Below are positions 9,138-17,038 of a stretch of DNA of 40,164 nucleotides, piece after piece (position 1 is the stretch's first letter; each line of letters begins with the position of its first letter). A model generated the notes under the pieces. That model had not been told where the DNA came from, did no database searches, and was given only the letters and a program-made list of their open reading frames with translations. The stretch comes from Deltaproteobacteria bacterium (GTDB lineage Bacteria; Desulfobacterota; DSM-4660; Desulfatiglandales; HGW-15): assembly GCA_016932115.1 (NCBI GenBank), contig JAFGDM010000171.1, positions 1-40,164 of the forward strand, written 5' to 3'. Both the position numbers and the translations under genes were made by a program.

Positions 9138-9812
9138 ATGCTGTCGCCATCGGCAATCAACAAGCGAATTCACAATAGGCTTCCGGTAGCTAGGGAGGGA
9201 TTTGTTTTCATAGCTTTAGGGGTTTTCCTTACCGGGCTTTCCTTGGTCCTATCTTTCTATTTCCCGGCGTTGCTGCTCGGATGCTTGACCCTTTTTACGA
9301 TCTATTTTTTTCGAGACCCCGCCCGCACCCCGGAGGTCCACGAGATGGGCTTACTCACGCCTGCGGACGGAAAGATCGTGGAGGTGACACCTTCTGAATA
9401 CCCTTCCGAATCCAAAGGGGAAAGGGCTTTCAAGGTGAGCGTTTTTATGTCTATCTTGGATGTGCATGTGAACCGAATGCCGGCGGGAGGCAGGGTATCG
9501 GAAGTTAAATATCACCCTGGTAAATTCCTGGTCGCCAGCCTTAACAAGGCTTCGGAACAAAACGAGAGAAATGCCGTCACCCTTGACACCCATGATGGTC
9601 GCAGGGTGGTGATCGTTCAGGTGGCAGGGATGATTGCACGGAGAATTGCCTGTTGGGTCAACCAGGGTGATGAAGTGGAGGCCGGGCAAAGGTTCGGGCT
9701 TATTCGCTTCGGGTCCAGGTTGGATGTATATTTGCCGGCGGACAGCCGCATCACAGCGGAACCCGGCCAAAAAGTAAGGGCCGGGGAAACCGTGATCGGG
9801 TATCTATCATGA
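9138..9812 (+). CDS. psd: Phosphatidylserine decarboxylase proenzyme (short type)
   Basis: Converts phosphatidylserine to phosphatidylethanolamine through a pyruvoyl group made by self-cleavage. The 224-residue size fits the short PSD-A type. A hydrophobic pair of segments at about 22-55 anchors it to the membrane. The self-cleavage Gly-Ser lies in RFGLIRFGSRLDVYLP near residue 193, and the catalytic blocks LTPADGKIVEV (about 74-84) and MSILDVHVNRMPAGG (about 109-123) are present. It overlaps pssA by 4 nt, pairing synthesis and decarboxylation of phosphatidylserine. AGGAG is at 9121-9125; a second GAAGGG lies closer to the ATG. Confidence 0.95.
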   Translation: MLSPSAINKRIHNRLPVAREGFVFIALGVFLTGLSLVLSFYFPALLLGCLTLFTIYFFRDPARTPEVHEMGLLTPADGKIVEVTPSEYPSESKGERAFKVSVFMSILDVHVNRMPAGGRVSEVKYHPGKFLVASLNKASEQNERNAVTLDTHDGRRVVIVQVAGMIARRIACWVNQGDEVEAGQRFGLIRFGSRLDVYLPADSRITAEPGQKVRAGETVIGYLS

Positions 9813-10618
9813 AGAAAAAAAAGAAGAAAAGCGGCAGGCGGAGGCGGGGTATCTACATTCTGCCAAACCTGTTCACCTCGGCAAGCCTTTTCAGCGGTTT
9901 TTTCGCCATTGTGGCGGCGATGGACGGAAGATTTGAAGCTGCTGCGGTAGCCATCATTATCTCTGCAGTCCTTGACGGGCTGGACGGTCGAATTGCGCGA
10001 CTAACAAATACGACTACCCAATTCGGTGTTGAATACGACTCGCTTGCCGATCTTATCGCCTTTGGTGTCGCACCGGGCATTTTGGCTTTTCAATGGGCTT
10101 TGAAACCTTTCGGCCGATTGGGATGGCTTGCCTCTTTTATGTTCGTTATTTGCGGCGCCCTTCGCCTTGCAAGGTTCAATGTTCAAAAGACTCATGAGGA
10201 TGCGAGTTACTTTAAAGGCTTGCCCATCCCTGCCGCCGCCTCCTTTGTCGCCGCCATGATTCTTTTTATTGAGTCGTGGGACGGTGATTTGCAGATACGC
10301 TCGGCCCTGATCATTGCCATGTTCTACACCCTGTCCTTTCTCATGGTGAGCACGCTTCACTACTACAGTTTCAAGAAAATTGATATACACAACAAGAAGC
10401 CTTTCAATGTCCTTCTCTCCGTTATCTTAGTTTCTTTGATTATTGCATACGCGCCCAAAACCGTCATCTTTCTGATCCTCTCCGCCTATGTGATCTCCGG
10501 TCCTGTGATCACGTTCTACCGGCTTTTCCGGCGGCTTCCTTTGAGAAAGGCAAAGAGCTCCGCGGTGAGAGAGGCTGAGGCCGGGGAGGAGACAACGGCT
10601 AAAAGAGCTGATGTCTGA
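9809..10618 (+). CDS. pssA: CDP-diacylglycerol-serine O-phosphatidyltransferase
   Basis: Membrane CDP-alcohol phosphatidyltransferase that makes phosphatidylserine from CDP-diacylglycerol and serine. The family motif is visible as DGLDGRIARLTNTTTQFG continuing to EYDSLAD (about residues 53-77), containing the acidic metal ligands. A Lys/Arg-rich N-terminus precedes several hydrophobic helices; the last 25 residues are charged and cytoplasmic in appearance. It starts in an ATGA overlap with psd and uses the product of CdsA. Confidence 0.95.
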   Translation: MKKKKKKSGRRRRGIYILPNLFTSASLFSGFFAIVAAMDGRFEAAAVAIIISAVLDGLDGRIARLTNTTTQFGVEYDSLADLIAFGVAPGILAFQWALKPFGRLGWLASFMFVICGALRLARFNVQKTHEDASYFKGLPIPAAASFVAAMILFIESWDGDLQIRSALIIAMFYTLSFLMVSTLHYYSFKKIDIHNKKPFNVLLSVILVSLIIAYAPKTVIFLILSAYVISGPVITFYRLFRRLPLRKAKSSAVREAEAGEETTAKRADV

Positions 10619-10620
10619 TA

Positions 10621-11187
10621 ATGAGGATTACAGGGGGAAGGGTTCGAGGGCGACGACTGGCAACATTCAGAGGGCTGGAAATCAGGCCGACATCCGACCT
10701 GGTCAGAGAAGCCATCTTCAATCTCCTCGGCCGGCAGAGCCTCTTAGGAATGAGAGTGCTCGATCTTTTTGCAGGCACGGGCAGCCTGGGAATTGAGGCT
10801 CTAAGCCGCGGTGCCGATCATGCGGTTTTTGTCGATTGTTCCCGGAAGGCGATCGAAATCATCAAGAAAAACTTAAGACTCTGCGACCTGCAAGATTTGG
10901 GTGTTACTCTAAGGAAAGATCTGACGGAAGGCTTGCCAGGGCACCATCCTTTGTTTGCAGGGCGTTATGACCTGGTCTTCTTGGATCCCCCTTATGGGAG
11001 AGGGCTGATCCTGCCTCTTCTCAATGAGATGGAGAGGGAAAACCGATTTGGCGCAGCCTCGCTGGTGGTTGCTCAGACCGAGAAGAGCACGGAGGTGCCT
11101 CAGGCCACGGGAAATCTCAGGATAGCCAAAGTGAAAACTTACGGAGCAACGCGAATAACTCTTTTGGAAAAAGAGGAGGATATATGA
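10621..11187 (+). CDS. rsmD: 16S rRNA (guanine966-N2)-methyltransferase
   Basis: SAM-dependent methyltransferase of the RsmD family, 188 residues. MRITGGRVRGRRLA and RPTSDLVREAIFN are the typical N-terminal blocks; the SAM-binding motif is VLDLFAGTGSLGIEALSRGA (about 43-62), and the catalytic tetrapeptide is DPPY (about 123-126). It begins 2 nt after the pssA stop and overlaps coaD by 4 nt; rsmD-coaD adjacency is widespread in bacteria. Confidence 0.95.
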   Translation: MRITGGRVRGRRLATFRGLEIRPTSDLVREAIFNLLGRQSLLGMRVLDLFAGTGSLGIEALSRGADHAVFVDCSRKAIEIIKKNLRLCDLQDLGVTLRKDLTEGLPGHHPLFAGRYDLVFLDPPYGRGLILPLLNEMERENRFGAASLVVAQTEKSTEVPQATGNLRIAKVKTYGATRITLLEKEEDI

Positions 11188-11672
11188 AGGAAAAAGTGGT
11201 TATCTATCCCGGCACGTTTGATCCAATCACCAACGGTCACCTGAGCATCATCGCAAGGACTCTCAAAATCTTTGATAAACTGGTTATCGCTATCTTGAAC
11301 AATCCTCAGAAAATCCCCCTTTTCCCCCTCAAGGAAAGAATGGCTATGATCAGGGAAGTGCTTAGGGACCAAACGAGAGTCGAGGTTGACTCTTTTACCG
11401 GGCTCCTTGTGGATTATGTGGTGAAGAAGAAAACCAACGTTGTGATTCGAGGGCTACGGGCTTTATCCGATTTTGAATACGAGTTTCAGATGGCGCTGAT
11501 GAACCGGAAGCTGAGCAGGGAGGTTCAATCCATCTTTCTTATGACCGACTACAAATGGTTTTATACGAGTTCCACAATCATTAAAGAGGCTGCCAGTCTG
11601 GGAGGGGATGTGAGCGGACTGGTACCCGCCATCGTTTGTAAGAAACTTAAGGAGAAATTCGGGTATGGGTAA
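11184..11672 (+). CDS. coaD: Phosphopantetheine adenylyltransferase
   Basis: Penultimate step of CoA synthesis, transferring AMP from ATP to 4'-phosphopantetheine. The 162-residue protein has YPGTFDPITNGHLSII with the nucleotidyltransferase TNGH motif at about 15-18, KTNVVIRGLRALSDFEYEFQMALMNRKL with its N-terminal part recognising the substrate, and YTSSTIIKEAASLGGD near the C-terminus. It closes the housekeeping run, and the 94-bp gap to the convergent rlpA has no clear terminator. Confidence 0.97.
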   Translation: MKEKVVIYPGTFDPITNGHLSIIARTLKIFDKLVIAILNNPQKIPLFPLKERMAMIREVLRDQTRVEVDSFTGLLVDYVVKKKTNVVIRGLRALSDFEYEFQMALMNRKLSREVQSIFLMTDYKWFYTSSTIIKEAASLGGDVSGLVPAIVCKKLKEKFGYG

Positions 11673-11766
11673 CGTAGATGCAGTGCATAAGGGCATGACC
11701 TCTTCAAATGGGTACCAATGTTTTTCGGTCTCCGTCCCTTGCGCCGTGTGCCGTGCGCCTTCTTTC

Positions 11767-12537
11767 TTACAATCTCACCACGAAGGCGTTCGGGAAGCCC
11801 ATTTCTCCAAGCCTTTTCCCTATGCTTCCGGCTTCGTCAAGGCTCTCCGACTTTGAAACATGGACTCTGTAAAACAACATCCCTGTTTCATCCCGGTAGG
11901 CTGCGATATTGATGAAATCAAAAACCTCCCTGAATCGATCCGCTAGTTTTAGCGCATTGGTTTTGTCTTTGAAAGCGCCGATCTGGACGGTAAATTCGCC
12001 TTTCCTGAAGTCCTGCCATTCCAAGCCCGGGATGCTCCTGCCTTCGGAATCCTGCCGGCTCACTTCTCTAGCAAGGGCCTCGACCTTTACCTCAACAACC
12101 CCGGGGCCGATCATATCCAGCTCTTTTGCGGCAGCATAGGAAAGGTCAATGACTCTCCCGCTTACGAAAGGCCCCCGGTCGTTGATCGGGACGAAGATTG
12201 ACTTCCGGTTTGAAAGATTAATCACTCTCACCATTGTATCCAAAGGCAAAGTTTTGTGGGCCGCACTCATGGCGTGCATGTCATAAACCCGGCCGCTCGC
12301 TGTAGGGAGGCCGTGGAACTGTTTGCCGTACCATGAGGCTTTGCCGTATTCCACAAAGCCCACTGCGTCGGGCAAGGGAAAATAACGAATTCCGTTTACT
12401 TCATACGGTCTTGCTCCGGGCACCCATTTTCCCGGCAGGGGGCCGACATCGGGAGAAGGCTTTTCAGGGTGAGGGTAGAAGCCGCAACCCCCCAAAGAGA
12501 TAAAGAACAACATAAAAAACCAAAGGAAACGCTTCAT
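11767..12537 (-). CDS. rlpA: RlpA-like septal ring lytic transglycosylase lipoprotein
   Basis: A 256-residue envelope protein. The N-terminus is a lipoprotein signal (hydrophobic stretch, then ISLGGC with the lipid-attachment Cys at about 18). A double-psi beta-barrel domain covers about 60-155 (EYGKASWYGKQFHGLPTASG, then NDRGPFVSGRVIDLSYAAAKEL with the conserved NDRGP). A SPOR domain, which binds denuded glycan strands at the septum, covers about 180-256 (FTVQIGAFKDKTNALKLADR). This is the full RlpA architecture. Enzymatic activity is documented for some RlpA proteins only. Confidence 0.9.
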   Translation of the reverse strand: MKRFLWFFMLFFISLGGCGFYPHPEKPSPDVGPLPGKWVPGARPYEVNGIRYFPLPDAVGFVEYGKASWYGKQFHGLPTASGRVYDMHAMSAAHKTLPLDTMVRVINLSNRKSIFVPINDRGPFVSGRVIDLSYAAAKELDMIGPGVVEVKVEALAREVSRQDSEGRSIPGLEWQDFRKGEFTVQIGAFKDKTNALKLADRFREVFDFINIAAYRDETGMLFYRVHVSKSESLDEAGSIGKRLGEMGFPNAFVVRL

Positions 12538-12576
12538 GGAGGTTGTCCTTGTTGCTCAAAAAATTTATAAAACAGC

Positions 12577-12604
12577 ATCTTAGCACGATACTTAGGTTAT
12601 TCAA
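12577..12604 (-). promoter_or_regulatory. candidate sigma70 promoter for rlpA
   Basis: On the minus strand TTGAAT (12604-12599) and TAAGAT (12582-12577) are separated by 16 nt and lie about 40 nt upstream of the rlpA start. Matches are 5/6 and 4/6 to consensus. Sequence-only prediction. Confidence 0.4.
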
Positions 12605-12741
12605 CCCAAATCCGTCTTTTATAACAATTAAGCAAATGACCACGGCGCTTCGCTTCGGGGTTATCCATGCCGGAAACTGCCGTCTTTCGTTTAAAAAAGC
12701 TGAGTTGTTGCATTCCTTTTAAGGTCGATGTTCTTTTGTTC

Positions 12742-12769
12742 TTGACATGGCCTCTCAGTTTTTTTAAAT
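12742..12769 (+). promoter_or_regulatory. candidate promoter of the SDR-had-oah-dch genes
   Basis: A perfect -35 TTGACA at 12742-12747 is followed after 16 nt by TTAAAT at 12764-12769. It predicts transcription start near 12777, about 140 nt upstream of the SDR start, leaving a long leader that contains the tandem repeats described next. Confidence 0.45.
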
Positions 12770-12787
12770 TGCGCACAGTGACTATAT

Positions 12788-12807
12788 TGTGATTATAATG
12801 TGATTAT
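12788..12807 (+). promoter_or_regulatory. tandem TGTGATTAT repeats, operator-like
   Basis: TGTGATTAT occurs at 12788-12796 and again at 12799-12807, 11 bp apart, i.e. on the same face of the helix. The sequence between and within contains TATAAT at 12794-12799, so a regulator bound here would cover either a second -10 element or the start region of the upstream promoter. No regulator gene is in the window. Confidence 0.4.
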
Positions 12808-12918
12808 GTATAGGATGCTTTTCTAAACCGACAGGTCGAGATTCCAGCAGAACCCTAAAGGGGCATGGTAAGAGATTTGCGGAGGAAGATTTCATCCTTT
12901 TATGAAAAGGGGTTTCTT

Positions 12919-13671
12919 ATGAAACTTAAGGGCAAAACCGCTTTGGTCACCGGAAGTAGTCGCGGAGTCGGAAAAGCTGTGGCTGTTGCCTACGGCCGTG
13001 AAGGGGCTAAAGTCATGGTGAACTACACGTCCAACGAAAAAGCGGCTCATGGAGTGGTAGAAGAGATTCGAAATGTTGGCGGGCAGGCCGAGGCTTTCAA
13101 AGCGGATGTGGCCAGAAAAGAGGACGCGGAAGCGATCGTTCAGGCTACCGTCGACGCTTTCGGGGGGATTGACATTTTAGTCAACAATGCCGGGTTTACC
13201 CGCCCTGCGATGATGCTCAAGATGACAGAAGAGCAATGGGACGCCGTGGTGGATATACACATGAAAGGCCCCTTTCTCTGCGCCCAGGCAGCGGCCCTGC
13301 GCATGTCCAAGAAGGGGAGCGGCAAAATTATCAATGTTACCTCCGTTGCCGGTCTTGTGGGTACTGTCGGCCAGATCAATTACAGCGCGGCCAAGGGGGG
13401 AATCATCAGCATGACCAAATCCATGGCCAGAGAGCTTGCACGATACAACATCTGTGCGAACGTGATTTCTCTGGGCATCGTGACGACGGATATGACGGAA
13501 AAAATCACCACCGACGAGAAACTTAAGGAGATCTATATGAACAGGATTTTGCTCAAGCGTTTTGGTGAACCCGAAGACATCTCTCCTGCCTTTGTGTTTC
13601 TCGCTTCTGACGAAAGCAACTATATTACAGGCCAGCTTTTGTGCGTGGACGGTGGATACGGAATGATTTAG
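12919..13671 (+). CDS. Short-chain dehydrogenase/reductase, FabG-like; possible 3-hydroxypimelyl-CoA dehydrogenase
   Basis: Classical SDR of about 250 residues. The nucleotide motif is TGSSRGVGKAVA at the N-terminus, NNAG lies near 90, the catalytic Ser is in INVTSVAG, and Tyr/Lys are in YSAAKGG. The C-terminus SNYITGQLLCVDGGYGM is FabG-like. I start at ATG 12919 because AAGGGG precedes it; an in-frame ATG at 12865 would add 18 unconserved residues. It leads the Had-Oah-Dch genes. Oah yields 3-hydroxypimelyl-CoA, whose oxidation needs exactly this kind of enzyme, so that role is a reasonable inference; a fatty-acid or other 3-oxoacyl reductase is the alternative. Confidence 0.85.
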   Translation: MKLKGKTALVTGSSRGVGKAVAVAYGREGAKVMVNYTSNEKAAHGVVEEIRNVGGQAEAFKADVARKEDAEAIVQATVDAFGGIDILVNNAGFTRPAMMLKMTEEQWDAVVDIHMKGPFLCAQAAALRMSKKGSGKIINVTSVAGLVGTVGQINYSAAKGGIISMTKSMARELARYNICANVISLGIVTTDMTEKITTDEKLKEIYMNRILLKRFGEPEDISPAFVFLASDESNYITGQLLCVDGGYGMI

Positions 13672-13769
13672 TCGGGCTCATGAGGAAAGGAGCATTCTCC
13701 TTCATTCCAGAGGATGTTCCGGGATTTAACCACCGAGAAATTGATAATCTTACATGCAAGGAGGGTAAC

Positions 13770-14876
13770 ATGGGAACAGTACCGGACAAGATTTGGACAT
13801 GGCAAATGGTCCAGCCTACCACATTTAACAAGGAAACCAAGGAAAGCACCCCGGGCAAGCTCGAGAAGAAGCAGATCCCTGTTCCGGAACTGCAGCCGGG
13901 GGATGTTCTGGTCGAGGTTGCGGGTTGCGGTGTCTGCCACACGGATCTCGGATACTTTTATGATGGTGTTCCTACGGTTTCAAAACCCCCCCTAACCCTG
14001 GGACATGAGATATCCGGAATCGTGGTGGCCGGGGATCCGGCTTGGTTGGGGAAGGAAGTGATTATTCCGGCAGTTATGCCGTGCCGTAAATGCATTCTCT
14101 GCAAAACGGGGAGAGGAAACCGTTGCCTGAATCAAAAAATGCCGGGCAACAGCCTGGGTCTATATGGCGGCTTTTCGAGCCATATTCCTGTTCCGAGCAT
14201 CGATCTTTGTGAAGTGAAGAATAGAGGGGACATGCCGCTGTCTCATCTGGCCGTGGTGGCCGACGCCGCAACAACCCCCTTTCAGGCGGCCAAAAGAGCG
14301 GATATCCAGCCCGGAGACAACGTGATTGTTGTGGGGATCACCGGAGGGGTAGGGCAGTACATGGGGCAGATGGCCAAAGCATTGGGCGCGGGTACCGTCA
14401 TTGGAATCGCGCGAAATGAGGAGAAGCTTAAAAGAGCCCTCCGATTCGGGGCGGATTTTGTCATCAATTCCACCGGCAAAGATGCCGGGGCGGTTTCCAA
14501 GGAATTCCGGGGCCTTTGCAAAGAAAAGGGGCTTCCCGGCCCGGGGTGGAAGATCTTTGAGGTGACGGGCTCTAAGCCGGGACAGGAAATTGCTTTGAAC
14601 CTCTTGAGCTTTACCGGAAAATTGATCGTGGTCGGGTTCAGTTTGGCGAAGACGGAGTACGCAATCGGCCGGCTGATGGCCTTTGATGCGGAGATCATCG
14701 GAACTTGGGGCTGCCTGCCGGAGTACTACCCTGCCGTGTTGGACATGGTGCTGAAAGGCAGAATCAACATGGAGGAGTTTGTGGAAACGCGTCCCATGAG
14801 TACTATTGCAGAGACCTTTGCCGAGGCGCACAAGACACCTCCTATGAAGAGAATCGTGTTGACGCCGGACTTCTAA
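13770..14876 (+). CDS. had: 6-hydroxycyclohex-1-ene-1-carbonyl-CoA dehydrogenase
   Basis: Zinc-dependent medium-chain alcohol dehydrogenase family, assigned to Had (BamQ in Geobacter) of anaerobic benzoyl-CoA degradation, which oxidises the 6-hydroxy group to 6-oxocyclohex-1-ene-1-carbonyl-CoA with NAD. Catalytic zinc ligands are visible in GCGVCHTD (Cys56) and LGHE (His79-Glu80); the structural zinc cysteines are at about 105, 108, 111 and 119; the Rossmann motif is GITGGVGQYMG. I start at ATG 13770 (368 aa) because AAGGAGGG lies just upstream; the reading frame is open further back to 13641 but without conserved sequence. Directly followed by Oah, which fixes the substrate assignment. Confidence 0.9.
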   Translation: MGTVPDKIWTWQMVQPTTFNKETKESTPGKLEKKQIPVPELQPGDVLVEVAGCGVCHTDLGYFYDGVPTVSKPPLTLGHEISGIVVAGDPAWLGKEVIIPAVMPCRKCILCKTGRGNRCLNQKMPGNSLGLYGGFSSHIPVPSIDLCEVKNRGDMPLSHLAVVADAATTPFQAAKRADIQPGDNVIVVGITGGVGQYMGQMAKALGAGTVIGIARNEEKLKRALRFGADFVINSTGKDAGAVSKEFRGLCKEKGLPGPGWKIFEVTGSKPGQEIALNLLSFTGKLIVVGFSLAKTEYAIGRLMAFDAEIIGTWGCLPEYYPAVLDMVLKGRINMEEFVETRPMSTIAETFAEAHKTPPMKRIVLTPDF

Positions 14877-14942
14877 CATGAGAAGAGACGGGGCGGAATT
14901 TCATTCCGACAAACATAACAATAAGAAAAGGAGGATAATCGT

Positions 14943-16088
14943 ATGGCTTTAAAAGGTTTGGAATGGGTGCCGAGGGAAGACGGCACAAAGGATCATTCTT
15001 TGCACACGAACGTCCACTGGGGAACTGAGGCGCCCTGCGTGGTGTATGAGAAGAAACCCCTTAAAGATCCCAATGGGAAGGTGGTGGACGACCTCTTTGT
15101 GTCCTGGATTCGCCTCAACAACCCGAATCAATACAACTCCTATACCACGGAGATGGTGAAGGGCGTGATCGCCGGTTTTGAAAACGCCTCTCTGGACCGC
15201 AGCGTGGTGGCGACCGTTTTCACGGGGACCGGCCCTTATGCGTTCTGCACGGGGGGCAACACCAAGGAGTACAGCGAATACTACAGCATGAGACCGGATG
15301 AATACGGCCAGTACATGGAACTCTTCAACCACATGGTGGATTCCATCCTATTCTGCAAGAAGCCGGTGATTTGCAGGGTGAACGGTATGAGGGTCGCCGG
15401 GGGTCAGGAGATCGGGATGGCCTGCGACCTTGCCGTGGCCTCGGATCTGGCCATTTTCGGTCAGGCGGGACCGAGACACGGATCGGCTCCGGTGGGCGGG
15501 GCCTCGGACTTTTTGCCCTGGTACCTGAGTGCCGAAGATGCCATGTGGAACTGCGTTTCCTGTGAGATGTGGTCCGCTTACAAGATGAAGGCCAAAAATT
15601 TGATCAGCAAGGTAGTTCCGGTTTTGAAGGTGGACGGGAAATGGGTTCGCAACCCCACGATCATCACCGATGAGTATGTGAAGGACGGAGAGATTGTCTA
15701 TGGCGAGTTTAAAACCGGTGAAGCCCTGAAAGAAGGACGAGCGATCCTCAAGGAACACCAGGCAAAAGCCGACTTTGAACTCCTGGATAAGGAAGTGGAC
15801 AAGATCGTCTGGACCTTCGCGAATCTGTTCCCCGCGTGTTTGATAGAATCCATTGACAGCGTGCGCCAGAAGAAGAAATTCTTCTGGGATACCATGAAGA
15901 ATGCCCACCGGCACTGGCTGGCCGCCAATATGGGCGGCGAGGCCTTCCTGGGCTTCGGGGCTTTCAACACCAAGAAAATAACAGGCCAAGATACCATTGA
16001 TTTCATCAAATTTCGTCAAAATATCACAAAGTGCAGGACCTGGGATAATGATATGTTTGCAGAGGTCCTGGGGAAACCCCAGAAGTGA
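14943..16088 (+). CDS. oah: 6-oxocyclohex-1-ene-1-carbonyl-CoA hydrolase (BamA)
   Basis: Ring-opening hydrolase of the crotonase superfamily that adds water twice to the cyclic dienone-like thioester and cleaves C-C to give 3-hydroxypimelyl-CoA. The 381-residue length, the N-terminal half with WIRLNNPNQYNSYTTEMV and CTGGNTKEYSEYYS, the central GQAGPRHGSAPVGGASDF and the long C-terminal extension are characteristic of BamA, the standard functional marker gene for anaerobic aromatic degradation. ATG with AGGAGG upstream. Lies between had and dch. A 12-bp perfect hairpin follows the stop codon. Confidence 0.95.
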   Translation: MALKGLEWVPREDGTKDHSLHTNVHWGTEAPCVVYEKKPLKDPNGKVVDDLFVSWIRLNNPNQYNSYTTEMVKGVIAGFENASLDRSVVATVFTGTGPYAFCTGGNTKEYSEYYSMRPDEYGQYMELFNHMVDSILFCKKPVICRVNGMRVAGGQEIGMACDLAVASDLAIFGQAGPRHGSAPVGGASDFLPWYLSAEDAMWNCVSCEMWSAYKMKAKNLISKVVPVLKVDGKWVRNPTIITDEYVKDGEIVYGEFKTGEALKEGRAILKEHQAKADFELLDKEVDKIVWTFANLFPACLIESIDSVRQKKKFFWDTMKNAHRHWLAANMGGEAFLGFGAFNTKKITGQDTIDFIKFRQNITKCRTWDNDMFAEVLGKPQK

Positions 16089-16107
16089 TGATGCCGGTTT
16101 GTGCACA

Positions 16108-16145
16108 ATGGCAGGCAGGGCCCTAAGAGCAGGCCTGCCTGCCAT
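16108..16145 (+). promoter_or_regulatory. perfect 12-bp hairpin between oah and dch
   Basis: ATGGCAGGCAGG (16108-16119) pairs with CCTGCCTGCCAT (16134-16145) without mismatch across a 14-nt loop. No T-tract follows, so it is not a standard intrinsic terminator; an mRNA stabiliser, processing site or partial attenuator within the operon is more likely. Confidence 0.65.
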
Positions 16146-16203
16146 ATTCGTCTTGAGCTAAAATACGATTCCATCGGATTCGAGAGAAGGAGGATTAAGA
16201 AAC

Positions 16204-16971
16204 ATGGCTTACCAGCATATTATCACGGAGTTAAAGGATGGACTCGGCATTATTACCCTCAACAGGCCTCCGGTCAACGTTTTGAACATTGCTATGATGG
16301 ATGAGATGACCCAGGTCCTGGCGGAATGGCAGGGCAAGAAAGAACTGAAGGTGGTGCTTTTTAATGCCAAAGGCAAATGCTTTTCCGCCGGAGTTGACGT
16401 GGGGGAGCACATGGGGGATTTGGCGCCCAAAATGATTGATGTTTTCCACCGTATTTTTCGTCTTATGGACAAAGTCGAGGCGGTAACGGTGGCATCTGTT
16501 TACAGTTCATGCCTTGGTGGAGGGTGCGAGTTGGCCATTTTTTGCGATCTTGTCATATCCGGTGAAAGCGCCAAATTCGGCCAGCCTGAAATCCAGGTGG
16601 GCGTGTTTCCTCCCATTGCCGCCCAGATCATGCCACGCATCATGGGACGAAAAGCCGCGATGGATCTCATTTTGTCCGGTCGGATCATAACAGCGGCAGA
16701 GGCTCTTCAGATGGGACTCATCAACAAGGTGGTGAAGAACGAGGCTTTGGAAGAAGAAACCCGGGCCTTTGTCATACCTTTCCTGGGGTTGAGTGCAGAG
16801 GTTTTGAGGAAGACCAAGAAGGCGGTTATGGCCGGACTTAGAGATGATTTTGAACCGTCTCTGAAGGCAATCGAAGACATCTATCTCAAGGAGCTCATGA
16901 AGACCCATGATGCCCAGGAAGGGCTGAAGGCCTTTCTGGAAAAAAGGAAGCCTGCGTGGAGAAACGAGTAA
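16204..16971 (+). CDS. dch: Cyclohexa-1,5-diene-1-carbonyl-CoA hydratase
   Basis: Crotonase-family hydratase of 255 residues, assigned to Dch (BamR), which hydrates the dienoyl-CoA made by benzoyl-CoA reductase to 6-hydroxycyclohex-1-ene-1-carbonyl-CoA. The oxyanion-hole segments are FSAGVDVGEHM (about 61-71) and SCLGGGCELAIFCDLV (about 102-117). ITLNRPPVNVLNIAMMDEM is typical. A generic enoyl-CoA hydratase would be the alternative, but the position next to Oah and Had supports Dch. AGGAGG precedes the ATG. Gene order is reversed relative to pathway order (dehydrogenase, hydrolase, hydratase). Confidence 0.88.
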   Translation: MAYQHIITELKDGLGIITLNRPPVNVLNIAMMDEMTQVLAEWQGKKELKVVLFNAKGKCFSAGVDVGEHMGDLAPKMIDVFHRIFRLMDKVEAVTVASVYSSCLGGGCELAIFCDLVISGESAKFGQPEIQVGVFPPIAAQIMPRIMGRKAAMDLILSGRIITAAEALQMGLINKVVKNEALEEETRAFVIPFLGLSAEVLRKTKKAVMAGLRDDFEPSLKAIEDIYLKELMKTHDAQEGLKAFLEKRKPAWRNE

Positions 16972-16976
16972 AGACA

Positions 16977-17007
16977 GTGCTCTTGCTCTTTTGTTAGGCA
17001 AGGGCAC
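16977..17007. terminator. hairpin between convergent dch and mutase small subunit
   Basis: GTGCTCTTGC (16977-16986) pairs over 10 bp with GCAAGGGCAC (16998-17007) with a single G-U pair and an 11-nt loop. It starts 5 nt after the dch stop and lies in a convergent gap, the usual place for a bidirectional terminator, but there is no clear T-run on either side. Confidence 0.5.
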
Positions 17008-17038
17008 GACCATCGAAATACCGGAGAATCTGATCGGT

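Larger units (their letters stand above)
12538..12918. other. 381-bp divergent regulatory gap between rlpA and the benzoyl-CoA cassette
   Basis: No supported gene. It holds a minus-strand promoter candidate for rlpA, a plus-strand promoter candidate and tandem repeats for the SDR-had-oah-dch genes (listed separately). The middle (about 12605-12740) has nothing I can name. Confidence 0.6.

Noticed and set aside
13641-13769. 43-codon N-terminal extension of had
   Set aside because: No ribosome binding site at the upstream start and no family similarity; AAGGAGGG points to ATG 13770.
14160-14879. 239-codon minus-strand ORF
   Set aside because: Antisense shadow of had, whose zinc motifs are clear on the plus strand.
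15348-16145. 265-codon minus-strand ORF
   Set aside because: Antisense shadow of oah, arising from high-GC third positions; no recognisable domain.
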